A stretch of DNA of 64,000 nt from Thermoflavifilum thermophilum (GCF_900116565.1 NZ_FPCJ01000001.1:1528540-1592539), one strand, 5' to 3'; shown: positions 6,883 through 16,422, counted from the first letter of the stretch. The notes: generated by a model not told the origin, from the sequence alone. Translations and numbers: made by a program.

Positions 6883-8994
6883 ATGAGCAAATGGAGAGAA
6901 ATCCTGATCTGTCTGGGATGGATGAGTGGACTGCATGCCGCTCATGCCCAACTGGTGTGGACGCCCGAACGGATAGCAGAAGCCCCTTATATCAGTGCAT
7001 GCTGGACGGATGAAGATGCCAGCGGGCAGGCTTTGTATTATGTGATATCAGCGTATGATATCGAACGGGATAGAATGCGGCATCAACTCTGGATGCAGCC
7101 ACTCCATCCAATGGCGGCTCGCGCAAACAGGCTTTTTACATTCGATGGTCCACAACTGGAAAATCTGATCCGGATTTCCCCGCATCAATTTATTTTCACG
7201 AGGGGAAATCAATGCTATTTATTGCGAACCGACACTCCCTCGTTGCGCCCGTTTACGCAGGCTGATTCGCCGTATGCACATATGCTGATTTCACCCAAAA
7301 AAGATTATGTGTTGTTTGTGCATCCCGAAAAGGTGCGAGATGTGGAGGCCAAAGATTATTATCCGCAGTTTGGAAAAACACGTGCCCGCATTTATCACAG
7401 GCTACCGGCATTTGGTACGGATGGCTGGATTGATGGATATGTGCATCATTTGTTGTATGCGAGGATTGATTCGATGGGGAGGTTAGGGATGCCGGTTGAT
7501 TTGATGCCTTATGAAGAGACCGATGTGGATACAGCGCTGATCAATGGCTATCTGGCTCAGGTACACTGGAGTCCGGATGAGCGTTACATTGTGTATGCCG
7601 CCTATAAGCCCTCCCTGCAGGAAATAGCAACAGATACGCCGCAGGATACTCTGGTTACGCCCCAAGTGAGCCAGATTTATCTGTATGATCTGCAGGATGG
7701 GCTTACCAGTTGTCTCACCTGTGAAACGGATGTTGACAGAGGTCTTGGCTCAGCCTGGATCAGGCATGAATCACCCGCATTCAGTCCGGCTACCGGCCAG
7801 GGCAAAAGCCGCTGGATAGCCTGGATAGCTGAGCCCGTTGCAGGTGTACACACAGGCCAACGAGATCTGATCCTGGAAGACCTGGAGCGCAAAACCTTGT
7901 ACAACCTTACACATGGCCGGGCAGGAAGGGTATTGCATTTCTGGTGGTCAAGCGACGGACAGAGTTTGCTTTTCACGGCTACCTTTCCAGATTCTGCATG
8001 GATTGAACTCTATCGGGTGCAGGTATTCGATGAAGGACGTTTGCATACACCCCTCGTCATCAGGCAAATTACCCATTTGCATACCAGGATAGAGGCTTTG
8101 GTGGGGGAAACCCCTTCGGCCTGGCTGGTAGCAGTTTCCGGATGGCACCCCATGCAGCGTATTTTTGCTGTGGACAAACAAAACGGCAGCGCCCGCATGC
8201 TTGTTCAGGCCGATACTACGCAGAACACCATGCCCCGCCTTTCTTCCTGGCTTATTTCACTTGCCCACGGGATGAAAGTGTGGATTCACCAATATCGCCC
8301 ATCTCAAACTGACTCCGGCAGCAGATATCCGGCCATCATTTGTCTGCCTGATCTTGCATGGTTTTCAGAAAACGACAGCAAAACGAGGTGGGATCAGCCA
8401 CACATGTTTGTCGAGGCAGGATATCAGGTGTTTACCATTTCACCCGAACCGGGTTTGTCTGATGATAGGCTGAATTTTTACCTGGATCCGGCAACCCTTC
8501 ATAGTTTGGCCGACAGTCTTTGTCGATTGCTTACCATCAACCAGGCAGATACGCAAAGGGTAATACTCATGGGCAGCGGATGGGGAGCCTATCCGGCTCT
8601 GATGTGGGCATCGGATCAGCACATAGCATCGTGTTTTTCGGTTCGTACGCTGGTGCTCTGGAATCCTGTGGTGGATATTGCTTCCTGGAGCACCACAACG
8701 GCTGCCCGGTGGATAGCACGGGAGATAGTGCAACTGATGCAGCAAAATAAGAACATCGTTCACACAGACTTGCCTTCGGCGCAATTGCCCATGCTGATCG
8801 GTGTAGGCGGGAATGATGGCTGGGTACCGGCTGAACAGGGTTTGGGTTTGTTTGATAAAATTCAGGACCGACAAATACCCGGCAGGTTGATTTATTTTCC
8901 TGACATGGCGCATCATTGGCAAATAGGCCATGATCTACTGGTATGGCAACACCAGGTTTTGAACTGGCTGCAAACTCCGGCAGTAAATCCCTGA
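6883..8994 (+). CDS. Exported S9-like (prolyl oligopeptidase fold) protein lacking the catalytic Ser
   Basis: A 703-residue protein with an N-terminal signal peptide (cleavage after HAAHA), a propeller-like middle with WSPDERYIVYAAY and WSSDGQSLLFTAT repeats, and a C-terminal alpha/beta-hydrolase domain like peptidase family S9. The nucleophile elbow reads G-S-G-W-G (residues 564-568) where S9 enzymes have G-x-S-x-G, so position 566 is Gly. Asp (GGNDGWVP) and His (DMAHHW) candidates remain near the end. It is therefore probably a non-peptidase binding or scaffold protein, or a hydrolase with changed chemistry. The start at 6883 is chosen for the signal peptide. It is divergent from hflX. Confidence 0.8.
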   Translation: MSKWREILICLGWMSGLHAAHAQLVWTPERIAEAPYISACWTDEDASGQALYYVISAYDIERDRMRHQLWMQPLHPMAARANRLFTFDGPQLENLIRISPHQFIFTRGNQCYLLRTDTPSLRPFTQADSPYAHMLISPKKDYVLFVHPEKVRDVEAKDYYPQFGKTRARIYHRLPAFGTDGWIDGYVHHLLYARIDSMGRLGMPVDLMPYEETDVDTALINGYLAQVHWSPDERYIVYAAYKPSLQEIATDTPQDTLVTPQVSQIYLYDLQDGLTSCLTCETDVDRGLGSAWIRHESPAFSPATGQGKSRWIAWIAEPVAGVHTGQRDLILEDLERKTLYNLTHGRAGRVLHFWWSSDGQSLLFTATFPDSAWIELYRVQVFDEGRLHTPLVIRQITHLHTRIEALVGETPSAWLVAVSGWHPMQRIFAVDKQNGSARMLVQADTTQNTMPRLSSWLISLAHGMKVWIHQYRPSQTDSGSRYPAIICLPDLAWFSENDSKTRWDQPHMFVEAGYQVFTISPEPGLSDDRLNFYLDPATLHSLADSLCRLLTINQADTQRVILMGSGWGAYPALMWASDQHIASCFSVRTLVLWNPVVDIASWSTTTAARWIAREIVQLMQQNKNIVHTDLPSAQLPMLIGVGGNDGWVPAEQGLGLFDKIQDRQIPGRLIYFPDMAHHWQIGHDLLVWQHQVLNWLQTPAVNP

Positions 8995-9020
8995 CGAAAC
9001 TAAAGCGGTTCAGGTTTTTT
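8990..9020 (+). terminator. Intrinsic terminator after the S9-like gene
   Basis: CCTGA (8990-8994) pairs with TCAGG (9010-9014), followed by six T. The hairpin starts inside the last codons of the S9-like gene and reaches the end of the convergent barrel gene. The stem is short with a bulge. Confidence 0.4.
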
Positions 9021-9801
9021 ATAGACCACTCAGGCAAATGCCGATGGAATAGGTATGAACATCCAGGCCGGTATTTTGCCGGAATAAGGGCGTGAGGCTA
9101 TAGCTCCCGTACAGGTTGAAATTACCCCAGCCAATGCGGGCGGTTGCTGCTACCCGGTAAGGATTGAAGAATCGGCGGGTTTTGAATTTTTCCACTTCCG
9201 GGAAACCGGCTACTACACGTTTTCCCTTGGCATGCGCATCCGTATTCAAACCCAGTTTGGCTCCCAGTGCCACCTTAAATCCTTTGTTAGCATTTTGTGC
9301 AACCTGGCGGAAACGAAATTCAAGCGGAATCTCCAGATAGGTAGTAGCAATTTTGTATTTGCTGTATTTGCTGTCGCTGGTAAAATTCAACTGAGAGGAA
9401 ACACTATCGGCAATGTTGAGGGTATAGTTTTTGAAAAAAACATTGCTTGTACTTACGCCCAATCCCAGCGCAAAACTGAAATGGCTTTGTTGAAAAGGAA
9501 AATCATAGAGCAGGGCAATATTGAAATCGCGGTTCCAGCCACGCGTGCTGATACCTGTTGGGAGTCCACTCCATACATCATGCCCAAGCTGCAGAAGAAG
9601 AAAATCCCGGGAATAAGAAACCGGTATCTGGCTGATGCCTTCATGATTAGTTCTTACCGATCCAGCATATCCTTCACTTTGCTGAGCCTGAGCTGAAATG
9701 GGCAAAAATCCTAAGAGACTTGCGGCCACAATCAGCCAAAGGAATAAATATGAAACGGATGTGACGCGGATTTTCCGGAATTTGCATGAAAATAAAAGCA
9801 T
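9019..9801 (-). CDS. Outer-membrane beta-barrel protein
   Basis: A 260-residue exported protein with a basic N-terminus, a hydrophobic core and an AQAQ signal-peptidase site near residue 40. The rest is alternating hydrophobic/polar strands (for example GFKVALGAKLGLN, RVAATARIGWGNFNLYGSYSL) ending in a short C-terminal strand. This resembles the small barrels of the Bacteroidota OMP_b-brl family. Its role is unknown. It converges on the S9-like gene and has a well-formed promoter directly upstream. Confidence 0.75.
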   Translation of the reverse strand: MLLFSCKFRKIRVTSVSYLFLWLIVAASLLGFLPISAQAQQSEGYAGSVRTNHEGISQIPVSYSRDFLLLQLGHDVWSGLPTGISTRGWNRDFNIALLYDFPFQQSHFSFALGLGVSTSNVFFKNYTLNIADSVSSQLNFTSDSKYSKYKIATTYLEIPLEFRFRQVAQNANKGFKVALGAKLGLNTDAHAKGKRVVAGFPEVEKFKTRRFFNPYRVAATARIGWGNFNLYGSYSLTPLFRQNTGLDVHTYSIGICLSGL

Positions 9802-9829
9802 ACCAACTGACCTTTAATGGCTGTATTGA

Positions 9830-9861
9830 CAAAGATAAAGGGAAATCTACCGTCGGACAAA
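9830..9861 (-). promoter_or_regulatory. Promoter of the barrel gene
   Basis: On the minus strand, TTTG (9861-9858) and TATCTTTG (9837-9830) are separated by 20 bp, the standard Bacteroidota -33/-7 arrangement. The -7 box lies 29 bp above the ATG. Confidence 0.6.
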
Positions 9862-10063
9862 ATACATGGGTGAGTATTTTTTATTGCTTTACAGACATTT
9901 GTATGTAGAATTCAGCATCAATTCAAATCATAAATCCGTTAAAAATTTTGAATTATGATAAATGATTATATTTTGTTTTTCAAGTATGAAAAATTTTTTA
10001 ATTTTCGCATCAAACTATCAATCGTTTTCGTATATGCAAAGTATTAACCTATCCTGTTAAACC

Positions 10064-13009
10064 ATGTCATTCACGAAACGCATTTCCGTTTTTATCATTC
10101 TTGCGCTGGGGTTGTTTTTATATTTTTCTATCAGCGCACTTATCTACTATCGTCAGTTTGAAGGTGAACGCAAGCAGGTACAACATAGCTACCAGGTGCT
10201 TTCGCACACCCAGCAACTGCGAGACCTTTTTGAACAGAATCTCTTTTCCACACGTAGTCTTGCTGGCAATTGGCGTAATAAAGTCATGGATCAATTGCTG
10301 GCACTGCAAAAACTGGTGGTTGACAATCCTGTGCAAAGCAAAAGAGTTGATTCCTTGATTGCAACATTTAGCACCTATGGTGTTGCATCGGCTTTTCGTT
10401 CCACCAGTGCTGCCGTGCCCCAAAGCGGTTGGTTGCTGACTTTGCGTAACATAGAAAGGGATGAAAATCAGTTACTCTTCCTGCGCGACCAATCTTATCA
10501 ACATATTTCCCGCAGGTTGCTGGCCTATACCTTGATAGCGTGCATAAGCTTTTTGCTATTCGTGGTGGCTGGCTTATGGCAATTGAAACAAGATGAAGCC
10601 AAACGCAGAAAAGCCGAACAGGAGGCACTGGCCAATGAAGCCCGTTATCGCAAACTGATTGAAGGCGTGCGAGTAGTAGTGTTTACCACCGACCTGGATG
10701 GGCGTTTTAGCTTCATCAGTCGCAGGGTGCAACAACTTACCGGATATAAACCCGAAGAACTGCTGGGCAGAAGTTATAAAACACTGGTACATCCCGACTG
10801 GCATGAGCGTGTCACACAATTTTATTTGCGGCAACTGGATAATAAACTTGCCGATACTTCCCTCGATTTTCCGATCGTTACAAAAGATGGCAAGGAAAAA
10901 TGGATCCGGATGTATTCGACTTTGTTATTGGAAAACGAAGAGCCCGTGGGTTTGCAATGCGTCGTGCTCGATACATCTGAAAGAAAAGAAATGCTGATGA
11001 GGCTTCGCCAGGCCGAACGCCAGCGAAGGGAAAATCAGCATCTGCTCGAAGCTTTGATGGATAATACGGCTTCCCTTATTTTCATCAAAGATCTCCAACA
11101 TCGCTACCAGTTTGTCAACAAAGCCTTCAAGCAAACTTTGCAACTCACCGGTGAACAGGTATATGGTAAAACCGATTTTGAAATCACTACACCCGAATTG
11201 GCCCAACGCTATCACGAAAGTGATGATCGCATTTATCAGGGAGCCAGTATTGATAAAACAGAAGAAATTATTTATGTCAACAACGAACCACATCATTTTC
11301 TCATCACCAAATTCCCGCTAAGAGACGAGCAGCAGAGAATTTTTGGATTATGCGGCATTGCTACCGATATTACCGACCTCATACAATATCAGCAACAGCT
11401 GGTCGAAGCCAAGCAACGGGCCGAAGATGCCGAAAAATTTCAGGAACAGTTTCTTACCACTATCAGCCACGAGATGCGCACGCCGCTACAGGGCATTGTG
11501 GGGATGACCTATTTGCTGAGTAGCAGCTCTCTTACCGCAGAGCAACAAGAATTTTTACGTTCCATACAGGAAGCAGCAGATACGCTGCTAACACTTATCA
11601 ATGACTTGCTTGACTTGTCGAAAATCAAAGCCGGCAAACTGGTCATTGAAAAATTGCCTTTCTCTTTAAAAGAAATCTTGCAATCGCTCGATCATTTGTT
11701 TCACTTTCGGGCTCAGGAAAAGAAATTATCCTTTGATATTGTATGTGCGCCCGATGTTCCGGATCGGCTGATAGGGGATCCTCACCGGCTGAAGCAGATT
11801 CTGGTGAATCTGGTAGGTAATGCCATGAAATTTACTGAAACGGGATTTATTCGGGTAGATGTAAAAGCCTTGCCTGGCGAAACAAAGGATAGCGTCATGC
11901 TGCAGTTTGCCGTGGCCGATTCCGGTATAGGCATCCCGGCAGATCGAATCCAGCAAATCTTTGAAAGTTTTACCCAGGCTGAAGCAGCTATCAGTCGAAA
12001 ATATGGCGGTTCCGGGCTGGGATTGTCCATCACACAATACCTGGTGAAATTGCAGGGTGGACACATTGAAGTGGAAAGTGAACCGGGTAAGGGCAGTGTA
12101 TTTACCGTTTCCATTCCTTATCAGCACGACCCTGCTGGTGAATCACAACCCAGGCAACAAATTTCACAACCCATGCTTGCCCTGCGGGGACTTCGTGTTT
12201 TGGTAGGAGAAGATAATTATGTGAACCAGAAATTTATTTCACGCCTGTTGCATCGGCTGGGCGCCGAAGTGGATGTGGTGGATAATGGCCGCGAAGTCAT
12301 ACATAAATTGGAGCAGCGCACAGATTATGATTTGTTGCTCATTGACATGCGTATGCCTGTTGTCAATGGATATCAGGCTATCCGGCATATCCGAAAGGAA
12401 ATGCACCTGAACCTGCCCATCATTGCCATGACGGCTGCGGTGTTGAGCGATGAAGAAGAACGATCGTATCAGGAAGGTGCCAATGCTTGCATTCGCAAGC
12501 CTTTTACGCCGCAAGATATCCTGAAAGTCATTTATCAGTTGCTTCCAGCTCAGCATCTGGAAAACGCGCACAAAGATGCCCTCGTGCAAACCCCCGATTC
12601 TAAGCATGTGGAACCCGCTGTAAACGGGCAAAAAGGCTATGACCTGAGCACCATTCTTGAACTGGACGACGATCAATACACACTCGAAGTGCTGGATCTG
12701 TTTCTGAAAACGGCTCCCGAAACTCTTGATCAGATTGAACAAGCCTATAAGAATAAAGATTTTCGTCAGGTCCGTGAAAAAGCCCATCGCCTGAAAAGCA
12801 GCCTGGGTCTGTTAAACATGCATACTTTGCTGGCAATCATGAAAAACATTGAACAACAAGCTGCACAAGAAAAAGATGATCATATTTTTGAAGACATTCT
12901 TCGGGCTAAGTCTATCCTGCAACAATATATGGAACCTTTGCGGCAGGAAGCCGATGGGTTGCGCAACCAATTGTACTCATCATCTGAAGGAAATCCGGGC
13001 CTCTCGTAA
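10064..13009 (+). CDS. Hybrid sensor histidine kinase (PAS-PAS-HisKA-HATPase-REC-HPt)
   Basis: A 981-residue membrane kinase with an internal phosphorelay. Order: TM1 about 8-30; a short extracytoplasmic sensor region; TM2 about 152-173; two PAS domains about 190-305 and 325-440; HisKA with His469 (TISHEMRTPLQG); HATPase with N-box NLVGNAMKF and G-boxes DSGIGIP and GGSGLGLSI; receiver with Asp761 (LLIDMRMP); and HPt with His908 (EKAHRLKSS). Phosphate would pass H469 to D761 to H908 and then to a separate receiver. The next gene, 92 bp downstream, is such a receiver and is the likely partner. The signal is unknown. Confidence 0.92.
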   Translation: MSFTKRISVFIILALGLFLYFSISALIYYRQFEGERKQVQHSYQVLSHTQQLRDLFEQNLFSTRSLAGNWRNKVMDQLLALQKLVVDNPVQSKRVDSLIATFSTYGVASAFRSTSAAVPQSGWLLTLRNIERDENQLLFLRDQSYQHISRRLLAYTLIACISFLLFVVAGLWQLKQDEAKRRKAEQEALANEARYRKLIEGVRVVVFTTDLDGRFSFISRRVQQLTGYKPEELLGRSYKTLVHPDWHERVTQFYLRQLDNKLADTSLDFPIVTKDGKEKWIRMYSTLLLENEEPVGLQCVVLDTSERKEMLMRLRQAERQRRENQHLLEALMDNTASLIFIKDLQHRYQFVNKAFKQTLQLTGEQVYGKTDFEITTPELAQRYHESDDRIYQGASIDKTEEIIYVNNEPHHFLITKFPLRDEQQRIFGLCGIATDITDLIQYQQQLVEAKQRAEDAEKFQEQFLTTISHEMRTPLQGIVGMTYLLSSSSLTAEQQEFLRSIQEAADTLLTLINDLLDLSKIKAGKLVIEKLPFSLKEILQSLDHLFHFRAQEKKLSFDIVCAPDVPDRLIGDPHRLKQILVNLVGNAMKFTETGFIRVDVKALPGETKDSVMLQFAVADSGIGIPADRIQQIFESFTQAEAAISRKYGGSGLGLSITQYLVKLQGGHIEVESEPGKGSVFTVSIPYQHDPAGESQPRQQISQPMLALRGLRVLVGEDNYVNQKFISRLLHRLGAEVDVVDNGREVIHKLEQRTDYDLLLIDMRMPVVNGYQAIRHIRKEMHLNLPIIAMTAAVLSDEEERSYQEGANACIRKPFTPQDILKVIYQLLPAQHLENAHKDALVQTPDSKHVEPAVNGQKGYDLSTILELDDDQYTLEVLDLFLKTAPETLDQIEQAYKNKDFRQVREKAHRLKSSLGLLNMHTLLAIMKNIEQQAAQEKDDHIFEDILRAKSILQQYMEPLRQEADGLRNQLYSSSEGNPGLS

Positions 13010-13101
13010 AATATTTGCAAAATATCTGTTGGTAAGTTTTCGTTTTCATCACATGCTTTATTTTGAAGCGAGTTCGCATCTTGCGTATAAACATTACGTA
13101 C

Positions 13102-13461
13102 ATGAAAATGATTTTGGTAGCCGAAGATGATCCGCTGTTGCTGAAAACGCTTGGCCAGGTGTTGAAAAAAGAGGGGTATAAAACTTTATTGTGTGAAAAC
13201 GGAAAAAAAGCCGTTGAACAAATGGCTAATGGCATGCCCGACCTGCTGATTACAGATCTGTTCATGCCAGAAATGGACGGTATTCAGTTGGTCACACACA
13301 TCCGGCAGGATTTGCAAAGCCATATTCCCATTTTGGTGTTAAGTGCCTCCGGGGAAGAAGCCCGTGTGCTGGATGCATTTCGTCTGGGCGCCAATGATTA
13401 TGTGACCAAGCCATTTAATCCGCGTGAGCTTTCCCTTCGGGTACGTCGTTTGCTCAACTGA
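13102..13461 (+). CDS. Single-domain response regulator (REC only)
   Basis: A 119-residue stand-alone receiver domain with no output domain. It has the acidic pair Asp9-Asp10 (AEDD), the phospho-acceptor Asp52 (LLITDLFMPEMDG), Ser/Thr in LVLSASGEE and Lys in VTKPFNP. The ATG at 13102 is preferred to one 39 bp upstream because the fold begins at MKMILVAEDD. It follows the hybrid kinase and plausibly takes phosphate from its HPt domain. The end is 6 bp from the convergent oxyR. Confidence 0.88.
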   Translation: MKMILVAEDDPLLLKTLGQVLKKEGYKTLLCENGKKAVEQMANGMPDLLITDLFMPEMDGIQLVTHIRQDLQSHIPILVLSASGEEARVLDAFRLGANDYVTKPFNPRELSLRVRRLLN

Positions 13462-13467
13462 ATCAGT

Positions 13468-14418
13468 TCAGGGAACAACAGGAGTGGCAGGTATGATGGC
13501 TTTTTGTTTTCGGGTTTTCATGTGTTCGGGAATATGCGCCAGGATCTGATTTTTCAGGGCTTCCAGTGTTTGGGTTCTGGCATAATGTGGATGCGTAACC
13601 AGGCTGATTTCCCGTACAGGAGCCGGAGGCTTGAAATATCGAATCCATTTCTTCTGTTGCGGACTAAGATAGCGGACAGCCAGCTCCGGTAAAATGGTAA
13701 TGCCTTGCGTGGATTCTACAATTTTTTTCAGCATTTCCAGGCTACCTGTTTCAAAATCCAACTGATGCAATGCGCTTGATTTGTCTTTTAGTTCACAAAG
13801 ATTAATGATCTGGGTACGCAGGCAATGGCCTTCTTCCAGCAACCAGAGCCGGTTGACATCAATGTCGGATGCCAGTACATATTTTTTATGATTTTTCTTA
13901 TCAGGCCGGGCATGGTAAACTACAAACTGTTCGTAAAATAAGGGGAGTTCCTTCAAGGAATGATCTTCAATGGGGGTGGCCAGCAGTCCAGCATCCAGAT
14001 GGTGCTGATGAATACGTTTCACAATCTCTTCCGTGGTGAGCTCACTGATCCGCAACTTGATCTGTGGATATTTTTTAAGGAAATCCTGCAGGAAAAGCGG
14101 TAGCAGATAGGGTGCCAGCGTAGGGATTATGCCAAGTTTAAATTCACCCTGCAAACAGTTTTTTTCTTCATCTACCAGTGCTTTGAGTCGCTCTACGTGG
14201 GAAAGAATCAGCCGGGCCTGGGCAATGATTTTTTCTCCAATGGGCGTGGGCGTAACAGGCTGCCGGCTTCGATCAAAGATCACAGTATCGAGCTCCATTT
14301 CCAGTTTTTTAATCATCATGCTCAGGGTCGCCTGGGTAACAAAGCATTGTTCGGCAGCTGTTACAAAATGCCGGCATTGATCAACCGCTACGATATATTC
14401 CAGTTGCTGAAGGTTCAT
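13468..14418 (-). CDS. oxyR: LysR-family peroxide sensor OxyR
   Basis: Transcription factor activated by disulfide formation. An N-terminal winged helix-turn-helix (MNLQQLEYIVAVDQ...AAEQCFVTQATLSMMIKKLE) is followed by the substrate-binding-like regulatory domain. With the ATG at 14418 the two redox cysteines fall at Cys199 and Cys208 (EEGHCLRTQIINLC), the same numbers as in E. coli OxyR, which supports both function and start. An in-frame ATG six codons upstream exists. The AhpD-like, MsrB and ferritin-like genes elsewhere in the window are conceivable targets, but no operator was identified. Confidence 0.92.
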   Translation of the reverse strand: MNLQQLEYIVAVDQCRHFVTAAEQCFVTQATLSMMIKKLEMELDTVIFDRSRQPVTPTPIGEKIIAQARLILSHVERLKALVDEEKNCLQGEFKLGIIPTLAPYLLPLFLQDFLKKYPQIKLRISELTTEEIVKRIHQHHLDAGLLATPIEDHSLKELPLFYEQFVVYHARPDKKNHKKYVLASDIDVNRLWLLEEGHCLRTQIINLCELKDKSSALHQLDFETGSLEMLKKIVESTQGITILPELAVRYLSPQQKKWIRYFKPPAPVREISLVTHPHYARTQTLEALKNQILAHIPEHMKTRKQKAIIPATPVVP

Positions 14419-14573
14419 GAGAATAGATTTTTTCAATGTATTAACCAGAATGATTGAAATTATCTAAGATGCGAAATTATACAATTTCCTGCCCGATGCT
14501 GTTGGGTAGTTAACCGATCTGTAACATGCTAGGAAGGAAGTTGTTGCCCTTTGTGGAATATATTTGTTTCACC

Positions 14574-15332
14574 ATGAAATGGGTTGTGCTCATTTGGGGA
14601 TTATGTATGTGGTTTTCCTGTTTGGCGCAGGACAACTATGAGATTCAGGTGTATGGTTCAGATATCGTAGAACCGCATCACACCATGGTGGAACTGCACA
14701 GCAATTATACCCTCGAAGGCAGCACACAGGAAGAAAACGGTGTATTGCCCACCGAGCACGCATTTCACGAAACCGTAGAAATTACACATGGATTTAATGA
14801 ATGGTTTGAAACGGGTGTTTATTTTTTTAACAGCCTGGGTAGCGATGGGCGTACAGCTTATGTGGGAAGTCATCTTAGGCCGCGTGTGGCCGTGCCTGAG
14901 CGCCTGCACTGGCCTGTGGGGGTAAGTCTTTCTATGGAATTTGGATTTCAGAAACGCAGTTTCAGCGAAGATACCTGGACGCTTGAAATCAGACCCATTG
15001 TAGATAAAACCCTGGGTACCTGGTATTTTTCATTAAACCCCAGCTTTGAAAAATCGTTGAAAGGCCTTAACGCCGGCCAAGGTTTTGAATTTTCTCCCAA
15101 TCTTAAGATAGATGATGCTATTTTGAAATGGGCCGCAGTTGGGATTGAATATTACGGCGCTATGGGTCCTCCGGGTGATTTTCCGCCGGTTGATGAACAA
15201 CAGCATCAGTTGTTTCTGGCATTTGATTTTTTCTTTTCTCCGGAATGGGAGCTCAATGCAGGTTATGGGTGGGGGCTTACGCCCAGTACCGATCGGGATA
15301 TCGTAAAACTCATTCTGGGTAGGCGATTTTAA
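14574..15332 (+). CDS. Exported beta-strand-rich protein, probably an outer-membrane barrel
   Basis: A 252-residue protein with a signal peptide (MKWVVLIWGLCMWFSCLAQ). It then has repeated amphipathic strands such as WYFSLNPSFEKSL and HQLFLAFDFFFSPEWELNAGYGW, ending in the aromatic strand VKLILGRRF typical of barrel C-termini. I do not recognise the exact family. The ATG at 14574 places the signal peptide first; an upstream ATG at 14526 adds unlikely residues. Its stop codon overlaps that of the convergent small membrane protein gene. Confidence 0.6.
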   Translation: MKWVVLIWGLCMWFSCLAQDNYEIQVYGSDIVEPHHTMVELHSNYTLEGSTQEENGVLPTEHAFHETVEITHGFNEWFETGVYFFNSLGSDGRTAYVGSHLRPRVAVPERLHWPVGVSLSMEFGFQKRSFSEDTWTLEIRPIVDKTLGTWYFSLNPSFEKSLKGLNAGQGFEFSPNLKIDDAILKWAAVGIEYYGAMGPPGDFPPVDEQQHQLFLAFDFFFSPEWELNAGYGWGLTPSTDRDIVKLILGRRF

Positions 15333-15616
15333 TGATGCCTGGTGGGTAGATGATGTCCTGTGAAGAAAGGAATATGCAGGGTTCTGCCCCAGATGTGATA
15401 CGTAATCCAGCTCATACCCAGAAAACTGGATAAAAACCAGATGAAAAAAAGCACGTGTGCCCAGACGGGAATCAATGGATTGTCAAAAAATCCCAGATCG
15501 AAAATTACACCGGCCACCATGTTTACATTCAGCCACACAACCCAGATGAATAAGGAAAGCCAGATTTTTTTGAATTGTTGCTTGATTTCTGGATCAATTC
15601 TTGGTTGCTGATTCAT
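15329..15616 (-). CDS. Small two-helix membrane protein
   Basis: A 95-residue protein with a polar N-terminus (MNQQPRIDPEIKQQFKK) and two hydrophobic helices (about 18-40 and 48-70). I assign no family or function. The ATG at 15616 is chosen because an upstream start would run into the GH25 gene. The stop (15329-15331) overlaps the convergent stop (15330-15332). It lies 37 bp downstream of the lysozyme gene on the same strand and may be co-transcribed. Confidence 0.6.
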   Translation of the reverse strand: MNQQPRIDPEIKQQFKKIWLSLFIWVVWLNVNMVAGVIFDLGFFDNPLIPVWAHVLFFIWFLSSFLGMSWITYHIWGRTLHIPFFTGHHLPTRHH

Positions 15617-15653
15617 TTGATGAATGTATGAAAAAATCCGCATTTCAGGAAAT

Positions 15654-16412
15654 TCAGGGTAAACACAGAGCGCGAAGTTTATCAAAATCATCCCGAAAAA
15701 CATTCAGATCAGTAAATCCGGTTATTCCTCTGATACGCGCTTCGTCGCTGATTTGCCAAAAAAGCCAGTCAGCTGCATCCTGAGGCAGGGAGCGCAGGTT
15801 GTGTTGGGCAATCCAGATGGGATATTCATCCAGATATCCCCTGATATATTTTCGGTAAAAATGCAGGTTGGTGTAAATGATGGGTTTTACCCCGTAATAA
15901 CGTGTCAATTCATTCAGATAAATACGGATGGTTTGCCGGATGACGGAATCGGGCTGATGGTTGTCCACTTCCGCATCCAGCACGGGTGGCAGGTCGCCCG
16001 GCATCAGGTTGACGGTTTGTTCGAAATTTCTGGCTTGTAGCAGGGGATTGCGGGTAGCATAGAAAAAATGATAGGCTCCGCAGATAAAGCCGGCAGCATG
16101 AGCCTGGGTCCAATGTTTGGCAAACAGGGGATCCTGGCGGCTGATGCCTTCCGTAGCCTTGATGAATACGAACCGGATGGGCTGGCCCGCAATCCGCTCC
16201 TGGCTGAGTTTCTCCCAGTCAATGCTCCGCTGATACTGAGAAATATCTATGCCAAATACGGTGTACCCGACGGGCAGCCAAACCCGGTGTGTCCGGTCTT
16301 CCACAAAGGCGGGCCGCGCAGCAAAATATTTCAGCCCCCATACCCATGCGCCTGTGCCGGCCAGCACAAGCCCTAAAATTCCCATCCAGACTTTCCATTT
16401 GCCAGAAAACAT
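15654..16412 (-). CDS. Glycoside hydrolase family 25 lysozyme-like protein
   Basis: A 252-residue muramidase-type protein with an N-terminal signal anchor (MFSGKWKVWMGILGLVLAG). The GH25 barrel is recognisable by FGIDISQYQ at its first strand, FIKATEG, AYHFFYA, the acidic pair DAEVD, IIYTN and the closing LFWQISD. It should cleave the beta-1,4 bond of peptidoglycan, probably in cell-wall turnover. The ATG at 16412 is chosen because the earlier ATG at 16436 would overlap metE. It starts 10 bp after the metE stop, so it may share that transcript. Confidence 0.88.
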   Translation of the reverse strand: MFSGKWKVWMGILGLVLAGTGAWVWGLKYFAARPAFVEDRTHRVWLPVGYTVFGIDISQYQRSIDWEKLSQERIAGQPIRFVFIKATEGISRQDPLFAKHWTQAHAAGFICGAYHFFYATRNPLLQARNFEQTVNLMPGDLPPVLDAEVDNHQPDSVIRQTIRIYLNELTRYYGVKPIIYTNLHFYRKYIRGYLDEYPIWIAQHNLRSLPQDAADWLFWQISDEARIRGITGFTDLNVFRDDFDKLRALCLP

Positions 16413-16422
16413 GGCTGCAAAG

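Noticed and set aside
6823-6951. N-terminal extension of hflX
   Set aside because: It has no family similarity, overlaps the divergent gene's signal-peptide region and lies above the -7 box.
8440-9037. Antisense open frames across the S9-like gene
   Set aside because: They mirror a well-supported coding region and show no domain or codon signal of their own.
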